Positions 1 through 10,440 of a stretch of 64,000 nucleotides of DNA are shown here, piece after piece (the first letter of the stretch is position 1; each line of letters starts with the position of its first letter). Source of the DNA: Calocera cornea HHB12733. Taxonomy: Eukaryota > Basidiomycota > Dacrymycetes > Dacrymycetales > Dacrymycetaceae. The position numbers were made by a program, and so were the translations under genes. The notes beneath the pieces were generated by a model that had not been told where the DNA came from, did not search any database, and was given only the letters and a program-made list of their open reading frames with translations. The stretch covers positions 172,115 through 236,114 of the forward strand of contig KV423927.1 of the NCBI GenBank assembly GCA_001632435.1, given 5' to 3'.

Positions 1-2238
1 CTATTCATGCCCTGGAGAACACTGGCTGATCTACGACCTCCTGAGTCAACTTTCCAACATATTTTCTCAATGTTCGAACTATCAGCTCCAAAAGAAGCGT
101 TGAACATGATCAGTAATATGCAATATTTCTATGAATGTCGGGTCTCCAGACTACATCGTGCTGCAGAAACTCCGGCAGAACCATCCTCTCGTCCATCTCC
201 AAGTCTACATGATGATTCTTCCGAATCTGACTGGAATGACGACAGTCACTCTTCTCTCCAAATCAATCTCCAGCAATGGTCTGAGACTGACTGGAAAATA
301 CTGGAAACGTCTCGATTGCCTGAACGCGATCTAGCTTTTGGCCGGCAAGCTGTATACATAGGTGAAAAAGCCGGTCTGTTTCCACACGGCTTAATCTCAT
401 GGATACCTGATATTGCTTATCGTTCAAATCCGGCGATTGTTCCTTCCGATGCCGATATGCTGGCTGCTTGGGATGCTGCTTTGGCGCAAAACGTACAATC
501 TTTGACTACGTTTGTTTCTGATAGGGACGATCGTCAATATCCATTATCAGCGTCAACCTCCATCGTGCGTCTGGAAGACCTCCTACATGATTCCAGCTCT
601 CGAATGCTGGGTGAAGATCTAGGCCTTGTTCAAGGTATCGAACCAGTGGATTACACTTCCTTGAAAACAGCACAGAAGAGAGCATATGACATCGTAAAGG
701 ATCACTTCGACAAGACCTTTTCAGGCAGTCATCCAACACAATTACTCATGATGCTCTATGGAGAAGGCGGTACGGGAAAATCGCGGGTAATTCAAAGCAT
801 AACAGAGCTATTCAATTCCACTTCCAGGCGAAGCTTCTTGGTCAAATCAGCTTATACCGGAATCGCCGCTTCCCTTATCGACGGCTATACCTTGCATCAT
901 ATCGCTATGATACCAGTTCAAGCCCAAAAAAAGAAGTCCGACCAACTTTCCCGTAAAACCTTGGATAAACTCGCTTCTTTCTGGCGATACCCTTGCTATC
1001 TTATCATCGATGAAGTCTCAATGTGCTCCAAATCTTTCTTAGCGAAACTTTCAAGATCGATTTCAATCGCCAAACTAGCAATAAACAAGGATACACCAAC
1101 AGATTTGCCTTTCGGTGGCGTCAATGTCATAATCGCAGGCGATTTCCATCAGTTTCCCCCTGTGGCGGTAAGACCCACCGCTGCCTTATTTTGTCCGACA
1201 CATCCTATCAAAGACTCTGAGGAAGAGAAGATAGGAAGAAGAATCTACGAACAGTTCACGTCAGTCGTCATTCTGCGGGAGCAGTGTCGAGTTCAAGATG
1301 ATATGTGGCTTGCTTTTCTTCATCGATCAAGATATGGTCTGTGCACACATGATGACTTACAAATGCTTGAAGAACATACGATCGGTCACCCTCGATGCCC
1401 TGCCACCGACTTCACCTCCCCCCCTTGGAACGAAGCCGTCCTTATAACATCAAGACATTCTGTACGCATGCAATGGAATGATGCCGCAGTTTATCGACAT
1501 TGTTTGAACACAAAACAGACTCTGCTTATCTCCCGCGCTTTGGATACTGTTGATGGGGAGCGCGTATCTTCGTCAATCCGGTACACTATTGTCACTCAGA
1601 ATAAAGGAAAAGGGAAATCTAGGAACGAACGCGCAGGTCTCCCACAAGACGTTAGTCTCGCCATTGGTTTGGAAGTCATGGTTACCATCAACGTACATAC
1701 TGATCTAGACGTTGCAAACGGCGCTAGAGGACACATAGTTGGCATTGGTCTACATCCGGAAGAGCCTGTCATGAATGGTGAAGCCAACCGAACCATTTTA
1801 ATGTTTCCTCCCAAGTATGTACTCGTGAAGCTCAACAGAACAAAAGCAAGGCAACTACCAGGCTTGCCCGAAGGCGTGATTCCAATCAGATGTGTCGAGA
1901 AGAAATTCAAGCTTACCCTAAGCGATAATCAAGTAGTCACAGTGGTCAGATCACAACTGCCGATCACTCCAGCTTATGCTTTTACAGACTATCGGTCACA
2001 AGGTCAAACTATTCCTTATGTCATAGTGGACATCTCCGACCCACCTTCCGGTTCAATAACTCCCTTCAATGCTTATGTCGCCCTATCACGCAGCAAAGGA
2101 AGGAGCACCATCCGCTTATTGCGCCATTTCTCAACCGGTCTTTTCACTACACACGCTAGCGAGTTTCTCAGAATTGAAGATGAACGTCTGGACGTCCTTG
2201 ACCAAAAAACGACCATCTTATACGAAGGACTACTGTGA
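1..2238 (+). CDS. Helitron-type PIF1-like DNA helicase, 5' end outside window
   Basis: This is the C-terminal half of the Rep/helicase protein that mobilises Helitron rolling-circle transposons. The frame is open from base 1, so the N-terminal Helitron-like and Rep regions lie upstream of the window. Counting from the methionine at base 7, the Walker A motif GEGGTGKS is near residue 252, the Walker B motif LIIDEVS near 334, a GDFHQFPPV motif near 378 and the C-terminal YVALSRSKG signature near 690, which is the SF1B PIF1/RecD order. The N-terminal PWRTLADL segment is typical of the region just before the helicase domain in Helitron proteins rather than of cellular PIF1. The visible frame has no stop or frameshift, so the copy may be intact. 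No convincing Helitron 3' terminus (hairpin then CTRR) was found downstream. A cellular PIF1 is less likely. Confidence 0.85.
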   Translation, partial: LFMPWRTLADLRPPESTFQHIFSMFELSAPKEALNMISNMQYFYECRVSRLHRAAETPAEPSSRPSPSLHDDSSESDWNDDSHSSLQINLQQWSETDWKILETSRLPERDLAFGRQAVYIGEKAGLFPHGLISWIPDIAYRSNPAIVPSDADMLAAWDAALAQNVQSLTTFVSDRDDRQYPLSASTSIVRLEDLLHDSSSRMLGEDLGLVQGIEPVDYTSLKTAQKRAYDIVKDHFDKTFSGSHPTQLLMMLYGEGGTGKSRVIQSITELFNSTSRRSFLVKSAYTGIAASLIDGYTLHHIAMIPVQAQKKKSDQLSRKTLDKLASFWRYPCYLIIDEVSMCSKSFLAKLSRSISIAKLAINKDTPTDLPFGGVNVIIAGDFHQFPPVAVRPTAALFCPTHPIKDSEEEKIGRRIYEQFTSVVILREQCRVQDDMWLAFLHRSRYGLCTHDDLQMLEEHTIGHPRCPATDFTSPPWNEAVLITSRHSVRMQWNDAAVYRHCLNTKQTLLISRALDTVDGERVSSSIRYTIVTQNKGKGKSRNERAGLPQDVSLAIGLEVMVTINVHTDLDVANGARGHIVGIGLHPEEPVMNGEANRTILMFPPKYVLVKLNRTKARQLPGLPEGVIPIRCVEKKFKLTLSDNQVVTVVRSQLPITPAYAFTDYRSQGQTIPYVIVDISDPPSGSITPFNAYVALSRSKGRSTIRLLRHFSTGLFTTHASEFLRIEDERLDVLDQKTTILYEGLL

Positions 2239-2455
2239 CAATGATGAAACCTCCTCATATGTATGATAGACGCTGCCCGAATGTGTATTGACTTCCTTTT
2301 GCCGATGATATGATGTAATGCCTTCTGTGCTTCTCTTTCCGGACGTTACGCGGTAGCTTGCGACCACCCACTCGCTTCACATTCATCTTCGACAGGCCCA
2401 GCACCCGTATTTCCTCTCTGTTCCTGAAAGTGATAAGAGAACGCATTTCCAAATG

Positions 2456-4050
2456 TCATACAATGCTAACCTCTTCAGAATAGAGTGTATATTCCTTCTT
2501 CGTTTGGGGTGCGGCCCGATGATCTCCAACGTCGACGTTGAGTTCTGTGTGAGTATAAGCTTCAACTGACTTCGAAAGAGACGGTGTGTCGTTGTCCGTG
2601 TAGATAGGAGCTTCTTCATCTTCTCCGTAGAAAGATACTGATCCGTCTTCGTCATCGGAGTTCGCGTCTTCCATCAGGGCAAACGTCTGGTCTTCATCTA
2701 TCATATTGAGGAAGAGCATCGCTTTGGTGTTTGGTCCGTAGTTTGGCGATACTCGCGAGACAGTGCCCTCTCTTTGCTGCTGAATCCAACGCTCCACGAC
2801 GTCATTGACCTTCCTCTTCTTCGGTGGTTGTCCAGCCTTCTTGCTGCCGGAGCGCAATCCCGGTCTCCTTGGTGTCGGACTCTCCGGTGGCTCATCATTT
2901 CTACGTCCTCCTCCAGGTCCGCCCTTCCTCTTGCGATTATTCGGTTCGGCACCTGCGGCACCTCCATTTCCGCTTGGATCCGGAGGATTCCCGTCATTGC
3001 TAGGCTCGCCTTCATCCGCTTTATCGGCAGGATCGACATAACCAGGTGGGGTAGGTTCCATTCGGTCGATCCATAACTTGTGGAGGTCTACAATCGCTTG
3101 CATCCTCCTCTTCTGAGCCTGTGTCAAATGGTTCTCGTTCGATCGATATTGATGCCATGCTGCAATTGACATATTGTACGGGTGGCAGTTCAGGGTGAAT
3201 GACTGATAGCGAACACCCTCTTTGGTAGCATAATTGTGTTGGGCATCTTGCGGTTGAACAAACCTCGGTTGCGGGGAATACGTCTCATGCTGGACAATAC
3301 GCCAATTCGGATTGACAGGATCTACGACTGACGTTTCGATCGTAATAGGCGTTTTGAATCCTTTGAATGTAACGAGCTCGTATTCGAACCATTTGGTGAA
3401 ATCTTTGGAATCGGCATTGGAGAAAATCTGATGCGCCGTTATTACGGAGACAGCAAGGCATACTAATATATGAACTCACTTCATTATATGTAGGGGTCGG
3501 TTCTCTGTTCAGTAGATCCTCTACCTTTCTTATCGTATCCATCGTAGGGACAATGGCAAATTGCGCTTTGTCGAAAAGTAGGTGAAGAGTCGCTTGCACT
3601 TGACACGCAAGTTATAATCAGCTTCTGATCAATAAACGAAAGGTTCCTCTTACTTTGAACAAGATTACGTAAACTGTGTACCTCGACATTGGCTCCATGC
3701 TGTCTCATTTCGTTTAGCTGAAACATTAGATTAGTACCGTGCATTTGTGAAGACACTATATCGCTTACAGCAGATATCTTCGTACTTTTCGCGATTAGAT
3801 GGCAAATTTGCACCGAATCGCCGACGAGACCAGAAAGAGTACATTTCCTTCCCAGAAGAGTCCTAAGAACGTGCTTGGTTTTCGGAGGACAGCTAGAAGC
3901 CAATCGAGAGCGGACGCTCTTCGGCGTGATGAACTCCATAACCAAACTCGGATAGGCCAGGTCAACTGCATCCTTCTCCGGTGTATTACGCTCTTCGAAT
4001 TCCGGTGGAGAGGCTGGTGAAGAATAGGCTATGTCATCGGAAGAAGACAT
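2456..4050 (-). CDS. HNH_2-type nuclease-domain protein
   Basis: The spliced minus-strand product has an acidic N-terminus starting MSSSDDIAYSS, then a segment RKCTLSGLVGDSVQICHLI that resembles the first half of fungal HNH_2 domains (C-x-L-x-G, then a C/A-H-L-I histidine). After an intron, HSLRNLVQMQATLHLLFDK followed by FAIVP matches the second half (NL..LR.DLH.LFD...FA.VP). Introns use GTAAGC after KISA, GTAAGA after LVQ and GTGAGT after TPTYNE. A long C-terminal exon follows, with a basic, Pro/Gly-rich stretch (RKRKGGPGGGRR, PPKKRKVND) that could be a nuclear localisation signal, then an acidic tail. HNH_2 proteins of this layout are common in basidiomycetes and their function is largely unknown; nuclease activity is not shown by the sequence. 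The gene may be fused to the upstream acidic ORF, because its frame stays open upstream of the chosen ATG. Confidence 0.7.
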
Positions 4051-4829
4051 GATGGTGATCTCCGATGAAGTTGTAGCAGCTCGAGTCAAAGCGGTCTAAG
4101 GCAAGTCGCGTCTCCTCAGCGATCTGGTCGTAACCGTCGGATCCAAAAACGCGCGTGAATTCAAACTCAGATACACAACGGCCTCTTTTGGTCACGTGCG
4201 CGTGCCATCTACTGACTCGCTTATATTTCACCGTCTTTTCCATCAATATCTGCGAGGTGGTCCGATGTTGGCAATGCAAGTACTCCTTCAGATGTATTTC
4301 TATCTGGATCATGTTAACATACAAGTGCACGTGAAGTAATGCGGTTCCTCACTTGCCGTAAACTGTCCCTCTTCTCCCATAGACGCCAGTACAAATTCGT
4401 CCTCTTCGAATTCGCCCACACCTTCCAAATATCTCCATTCCTCCGATTGATGTCGCTCCTGAAACGGATCCATCATCAGGATATGTTCAACCCTCGTTGG
4501 AAATCTTTCCCAGTCGTGCGTCTGGTGAGCTTCCTGAAACGCAATGATCTCGTCCTCATCTGGTCCATCCGAGGCTCCACCGTCGATATCATGCAACGCT
4601 TCCCTTTCTATGATCATCACATCCGCGTCCTCTAATTCCGTCTGTCTGAACACCTCAGAGCGGCCATCGTCAAGGTCGTCTAAGATGAAACCCTACTCAG
4701 CAAGATCCCTTTCGGACAACCCCTGAGATGATGCGCACCGATCGAGCCTTCCTCAACCCCTTCTACTTCTTCATTCGATTGCTTCATTGGTCCTGAAGAA
4801 GAAGATCTTATCATATGCGATGATGACAT
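4034..4829 (-). CDS. Acidic protein of unknown function, possibly the 5' part of the HNH gene
   Basis: This is a spliced model built by eye. Exon 1 starts at an ATG (MSSSHMIRSSSSGPMKQ) and ends at a G|GTGCGC donor. Exon 2 encodes a very acidic segment (DDLDDGRSEVFRQTELED, then VGEFEEDEFVLASMGEE). Two further introns (A|GTGAGG and G|GTGAAA donors) lead to an exon reading RCVSEFEFTRVFGSDGYDQ and a stop. No family was recognised. The stop overlaps the ATG of the HNH gene by about 17 bases on the same strand, and the HNH frame stays open upstream of its ATG. The two could therefore be one transcription unit in which this is an acidic N-terminal region. RNA evidence would decide. Confidence 0.45.
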
Positions 4830-5142
4830 GCCAGTGGGCTGTTACTTACTCTTAATGTAAAGTGTATTGAGCAAAGCAGCGAATGCTTGATAAGGAGACG
4901 GCTCCACTTAAGAAGACTGAATACGGTTCCTTTCCCTTTCCATATCAGGCAAGAAGGCTGTCTCGCATCGTATGGAACATATGTATAGATCTCAGCGGGC
5001 TTTGACACAATCTAGTTACATCGACCACTACACCTAGCATTAGAGGAAAATCGGTTGTAAACGTGACTCGCTCAATGCAATTAAGCTTGGCAGAACAGTC
5101 TCAGAAATACATCGACCAAGGAAAAGATAATGACATGGCGCA
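4830..5142. other. Intergenic spacer, 313 bp
   Basis: This spacer separates the acidic-protein start from the stop of the next minus-strand gene, so it should contain that gene's 3' UTR and the promoter of the acidic/HNH unit. No repeat, hairpin or TATA box stands out. Confidence 0.4.
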
Positions 5143-7267
5143 TCACGATGAGTTGAGATACATCTTCAACTCCGTAGATACAAGCTTCTCCATATCCTTT
5201 ACAACCTTATCCATCTCATCGTGAGAAAGACCATGCATATTGGGCTGAGCCTTGTTGAGCGCCTCGCGCAACTGGTTCACTTGCGTCATCGAATCCAGGA
5301 TAAAGTTCACTACAATAAAGCTTTTCAGTATGATTGAAGCAAATACTCGAAGATGCTCACATCTCCCAGACGGCCGCTGCAAGTCTCTGGTCGATACTAG
5401 TCCTTGAGCATCCGTGGCAGCACGCAGATTGGTGTCGTTCTTCTTCGCCGTGTCGTCTTCATCGACATCCATTTTCTCTTCAGTGATAGTCGCAATCGGC
5501 TCTCGGACACCTGACAGAGGCTTGCGTGATGCGATTTCCAGCCCCTTGGAATACCAGAGCTCTCCCACAGAGCGCTTCATAGCTCCCGTTCCGTCAACCA
5601 ACCATACGCTCTTCTGATACTTCCGAGAATAATACTGTTCTGCATTCTGCTCATTTACGCCGAGATTTTCGAGCCTGTTCATTTCCCATTCCATCGCTGA
5701 ACAGTTTATGAAGAGAGTAAGCGAATGGATCGATATCTACGAAGAATTCACTTACAGGTGTGAAACTCGCACACGCGATTTTCCGCCAAGCAAGGACCGC
5801 AACTCCAGCCATCCTGTTCGGACCTTTTGAATGGCCCTCCACACATCGTGCGAAAGCAGAGTACGACGCCCGTGAATTCGTCAACAGCGAAATACATATC
5901 ACATTGCGCACACTATATAAACATGAGCTTTTCGTTACTGATACGAATATATAATGCTTACCCATCCCCCATGCACTCCGCCAACTTCTTCTACACCACG
6001 AGCAGGCTATATAACGTTCATTAGCCATCGTTCTCCAATTATAATACTGTATCACTCACTGTGTCAAGAACCTCAAGCTCATCCATGGAAGGAAGCGAGT
6101 TATAAGCTGCCACCAACTCAACAGCTGTCGGTTTCACTTCATTCGAATGGCGGACATTAAAGGTCATGATCTTCTTCGTCGTATCCGCGGGCCTCAAAGT
6201 CACTGTGACAGCGTTGACAAAGGAATCGGGCAACCTTGTTATCGTTCCATCGTGTTGCATATACAAGCGATGAAAGCCTCTTCCCAATCTGCAGCCATCG
6301 AATATCGCTTTGATGAGACTTGGTTCGACAAAGGCTTTCGTCGTAAAGAATGATGAATGGCTCGAGCCTCCTGCACCCGACTTGCTGCTGTTCGCGTTGC
6401 CGCTAATGTTGTCATTGCTTAGTCCGGCTATAGCTGAGCTGTTGCCTTTGTTGCGGTCGGCATCATTCTAATGACATATCAGTGTGTTTTCCTAAACGAT
6501 CACAATCGGCATGCTACCTCAGTCTGCGGCAAGTGATTCGTCTTCAGCTTCTTCTTAGGGGGTTCCTAAGACACATTAGTCGAGCTCTTCAGTTAAGATT
6601 CACAATAAACTCACCTTGTCCACTTCGCTTCCGGAACTAAGCACAATAGTATCATCCCCACCAAACACAGACCCCATATCAGAGACATCTTCATCCGCAG
6701 CTTCGACACTAGTCTCCTTCGGAAACAATTTCGCGGTATACCGTCTAGATACAGTGGTGCAGTATCGCTTTCCCATAAGCAGCATAATGGGGTGGCAAGT
6801 GCGAATATCCCCCCAGAGTTCGATGTCGTAGTCAAGCGCGGCCTTGATTTGCTCCTGAAACGAATTAGAGCGCGTCTTCATCAGCCCATACATCATGCTT
6901 ACAACGACTTTCTTCTTCTTTTCATCTGTCTTCGTGAGCTGAATCCACTGTTTATCGACATCCGCAAGTTTTCGAATCATACGAAAGGCTTGGAGGGCTG
7001 GATGCGTGTGGGTAGCCATGGATGAAGACATAGTGGCCAGATGATCGTAGATGTCGACGAAGAGACATCCTCATCTTCGACGCCGACGAAGAAGATCCTC
7101 CGGAAACAAATCGCTTCCGTATTTGATCCCGCTTGTTTACTCACGTGATCATCCAACGTGTCATCACTACTAACGATTGTATTTGGAATGGAACGAGGAA
7201 ACATAGTACAGCATCTTCGTAACATGGCAGATAGTAGATGCATATTCTTATCTCCTACTCTTCTCAT
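5143..7267 (-). CDS. Cys-rich CAQC-module protein, paralogue B (unknown function)
   Basis: This is a multi-exon minus-strand gene of no recognised family. A first exon (MRRVGDKNMHLLS..TLDDH) precedes a GTGAGT intron. The next exon begins about MSSSMATHTHPALQAF and carries a lysine-rich, then acidic, serine-rich segment. Later exons give a PPKKKLKT basic stretch and a domain ending in SLPSMDELEVLDT. A 45-nt exon (5962-6006, PARGVEEVGGVHGGW) follows, then an exon opening CAQCDMYFAVDEF that continues through MCGGP to a C-x2-C-x6-C cluster (SCGPCLAENRVCEF). The last exons (MEWEMNRLENLGV to MYLNSS) look helical. The shared cysteines could bind zinc, as in the fungal C..C..C..C..C..C modules often seen in agaricomycete proteins of unknown role. 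It is clearly paralogous to the upstream gene. Confidence 0.55.
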
Positions 7268-7281
7268 ATGTCGTCCACAGT

Positions 7282-9299
7282 CTACGGACCATCCGGATCG
7301 AACGCTGCGCCTCCATCGTGAACATGGATTCGGAGTCGACTAGCCCTCTTCTCGATGGTCTTGAAGTTGACACTAGGATTCGCCGCTTTAGCTTTATTCA
7401 GAGAGGTCGAAAACCTCCTGCTGAGACGACTCATAGATCCAAGCATCAACGCTACATCTCTGCATCAGCTGATAAGTCATAGATATAAATGCATCTGCTT
7501 ACTAAATCTGCTCCTCTCTTCATCTTCCTTCGCAGCGGCAGCTTCTTTGTCCTGCTTTCGGCCTGAAGTGCGCTCCACCAGCGATACCGTATTCTTCTTC
7601 TTAGAGTCCACTTCTTCAAAAGCAGCTTCATCCTGAAAGGCGTTATCTTCTTCGGATCCGGAATGATCCAAGTCGTCCTCTGCGTCAGTTCCTTGCTTGC
7701 CCTCGGCAGCTGCAAGGAGTGCCGCCCTCGCCTGCGCAAATGCTGAAGACGTAAGGAGATATGGCACGGCTCATTTGATATACTCTTACCTGACGTAAAT
7801 CCGCAACCCTCTCCCGCATCCCGACAAAGCGTACAAGCGAAATCCATCTGATTGCTCCCAAGATTGGGTCCGTCACACATAGTGCGATCTTCAGCATTGG
7901 CGATAATCTTGTCATCCGTATAATGCTTCTCGCATTGAGCACACTACATTCACAATCAATATCATCAACTTAAGGAATGCACGATCAATCTCACCCAACC
8001 CTTGTGATGAACATTCCTATTCGCTTCAGTTTTGTTGAACTACCGCATCGTTAATATCATATCCAACAGAACGATACCAAAACACGTACCACGTTGATGA
8101 CCTCAATCTCGTCCGCCGAAGGGAGCGACTTCGCAGCCGCCTCTTTATCAATAGCAGACAGACGAACTCTCGACCCCAACCGAAGCATATGATACTTGTC
8201 CGGTCCAATCTTGAAACCCTTCCTCAGCTTAGACTGCTCGATACTCAGAGGGACTGGTCTCCTGAGGTTTCCTCTTTTCCCTCTTCGCCTGAAAGGAACA
8301 GCGACTTTCGAGTAAGCGTATATCTGTCGACCTTCGAACATATCGTCGGTGAGGACGATCTTCTTCGCGAATTCTTCCTTGAGTCTAGCCTTCTCTTCTT
8401 GACTCGCAGTGCGACCAGGTTGCACGGTAATATTCGGCATTTTCTGATTCTGATGACCGCCGCGTAACATCAACATCACCATACCAGCATATATCAATCA
8501 AATACGCACATATTGTCGTTCGACCAGCATAACAGGCACCTGCTTTGAAGCCGACGCAGTCAACACGTTGCTCTACAGCAGGTCATTAGCAACTATAGAG
8601 CTAAATATCCGTAAGTAATAAAGTTACTCACATGTCCGCTCGCTGAAAGGGACTGTTGCAACATCTTGTCCGACAAGCCGCCCTCGACCCTCAACAGCCA
8701 CTCTTCAGGCATAATCGACTTCATCCGATCGTTCATATCGTAGTAACGCTGCGCATCATCGCCGACCGCCTCTTCTATCAGTATCTAACAACAACTTAGT
8801 ACTGCAACTGATAATCCGGCGTGAGCACTAACCTTGGCCGCACGTTCAAGCTTCGTTGTATATTCCTTCCACGAGTCATCGCTTCTCCCCATGTGAACTA
8901 ATGCATTCCATCGCTCCGACAGAGATAAAGCCATAACAGTGCTGTAGACAATGTTTGTAATATAGTGCAGGTCGTCGTCGCAGGTGTCGAACATAAAGCC
9001 TGCTTTCTTCGACGCTGCCGAAGAAGATTTGTATTTGCTTCCGCTCTTTCGTCGCGTGTCTCTCACGGCGCACGGACCTCCACTGGTCAATATGCTTCCG
9101 GCTTCGACAACTTCGAGATCTCTAGGACACGGCACGGGAGTCTCGTGCTCTTCACCTTCGCCCTCAGCAAACGTACCAATCCTCTCTGTTTGTTTTCAAT
9201 ATTCAGCATGTCTAACCCTAACCATAGCGAAGACACCAATACTTCTTCTAATAGCAGCACTGATACATCGTCCGATTGAGTGGGTCTGCTCCCCTCCAT
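7282..9299 (-). CDS. Cys-rich CAQC-module protein, paralogue A (unknown function)
   Basis: The spliced model begins near MEGSRPTQSDD and enters an exon with CPRDLEVVEAGSI and HYITNIVYSTVMALSLSERW. It continues through LIEEAVGDDAQRYYDMNDRM and a basic domain (VAVPFRRRGKRGNLRRPVPL) that ends SLPSADEIEVINV. A 45-nt exon (7995-8039, FNKTEANRNVHHKGW) follows, then the exon starting at 7943 that opens CAQCEKHYTDDKI and continues MCDGP..CTLCRDAGEGCGF. An acidic helical region and a basic tail (RRFSTSLNKAKAANPS) end at a TAG at 7282-7284. The introns flanking the 45-nt exon and the one after the Cys-rich exon have phases 0, 0 and 1, exactly as in paralogue B. Only 14 bp separate this stop from the first ATG of paralogue B, so a single gene with two modules cannot be excluded. 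The start is uncertain. Confidence 0.55.
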
Positions 9300-10440
9300 T
9301 GACTAGAACGCTGAGTCACAATTGACAGTGCAAGTGTTGCGTCCACAAGCTAAACATACTGTTCAAAAAGGCGCTACTTCCAACGAGACATGCATCGAAC
9401 CAAGCCTTCAAATCATCGGCAATCTGATCGAATACATGGCTTCCTTTCAGGCACTGACAACGGACTTCTCTCCTCCAAGGGCGGTAAACAACATTCCGAC
9501 GATTCTACCGAAAACAGTACGTACGTTCTCAAGAATGCCGAAAACTTACCCTCAACTATGTCTACTAGAATGAATGCCTGTATGCGACGACTTGCCCGAA
9601 CAGTGCTCCATTTCCGAGAACGTAAGCAACGCCGACTGTATCCAACATCACCATCTATCTACGTTGCGAAGAGTACATCGTTCCTCCACGTCAAAAGACC
9701 CTGTCAGTATCGCCGTCTCATAGCAGTTATCAGGGTGCTTAATATACCTTTATATGGCCGTAGACAATCTCAACCTTTCCACCAAATACAACCCTCGATC
9801 CACCACCTTCTGACGAATCTCAATTGGGACACCTTATCTTCTTCCACTCTAATAGTCGATAACAATACCAACGCGAAAACGCGTCACCGTCACAGCAGAT
9901 TCCAAAGGCTGAACCTCCACTTCCTACAACCAATCACTATGACAAACAACTACTTCATCCTTCCGCAAAATACCCCTTACTGTATTGACAACGACTATAA
10001 AGTATGTTTGTTCCGGTTACTCAGCCTGCAATATTTCCGCATTACCGTCCTCTTCAGCAATACATAACCTTTGCTGGCCCTGCTCCAAAACCATAACCGC
10101 ATCAGTATTTACATAAATCAACCCTGCCAATACCTTCGTTCAGTTTCCTTGACCATTATCATATTTGAAGTTCGATGTCATCATCTTCATAGTCAACAAA
10201 GAGGAGGCCACCATTTCTTCAATACCTTTGAAAAAATACAAACTGTTTCTTCAGAACAGCTGAAGAAATTCAACTTTAAATTTCTCCGCCGGATACGAAG
10301 AAACTTAAGTGCATAAGACCTTCATTATCCCAAATACTGGGGATAACTAGCAGCCGTTCCACTTCACTTCAAAGGAAGCAAAATAAAATTTAGCCTCCGA
10401 CTCTTTTGAAATACACCAAAATGTCCAACCCGAGCTAGGT
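9300..10440. other. AT-rich stretch with no assignable gene
   Basis: This stretch is visibly AT-richer than the DNA to its right and poor in GC-type codons. On the plus strand, starting just before it, an ATG near 9208 opens a low-complexity peptide (MSNPNHSEDTNTSSNSS). Further Ser/Pro-rich stretches follow in shifting frames, for example FVPVTQPAIFPHYRP near 10008. This could be the remains of a plus-strand multi-exon gene, but no family is recognisable and no consistent splice model was found. A 9-bp perfect inverted repeat (TTTCTTCAG / CTGAAGAAA, 5-nt loop) lies at 10246-10268. Confidence 0.35.

Noticed and set aside
2239..2455. Helitron 3' terminus directly after the helicase gene
   Set aside because: I looked for a short GC hairpin plus CTRR-T and found none; GCTAACC near 2465 lacks a hairpin before it.
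10246..10268. Perfect 9-bp hairpin TTTCTTCAG/CTGAAGAAA as a Helitron 3' end
   Set aside because: No CTRR followed by T lies within the usual 10-15 bases downstream, and it is 8 kb from the helicase with oppositely oriented genes between.
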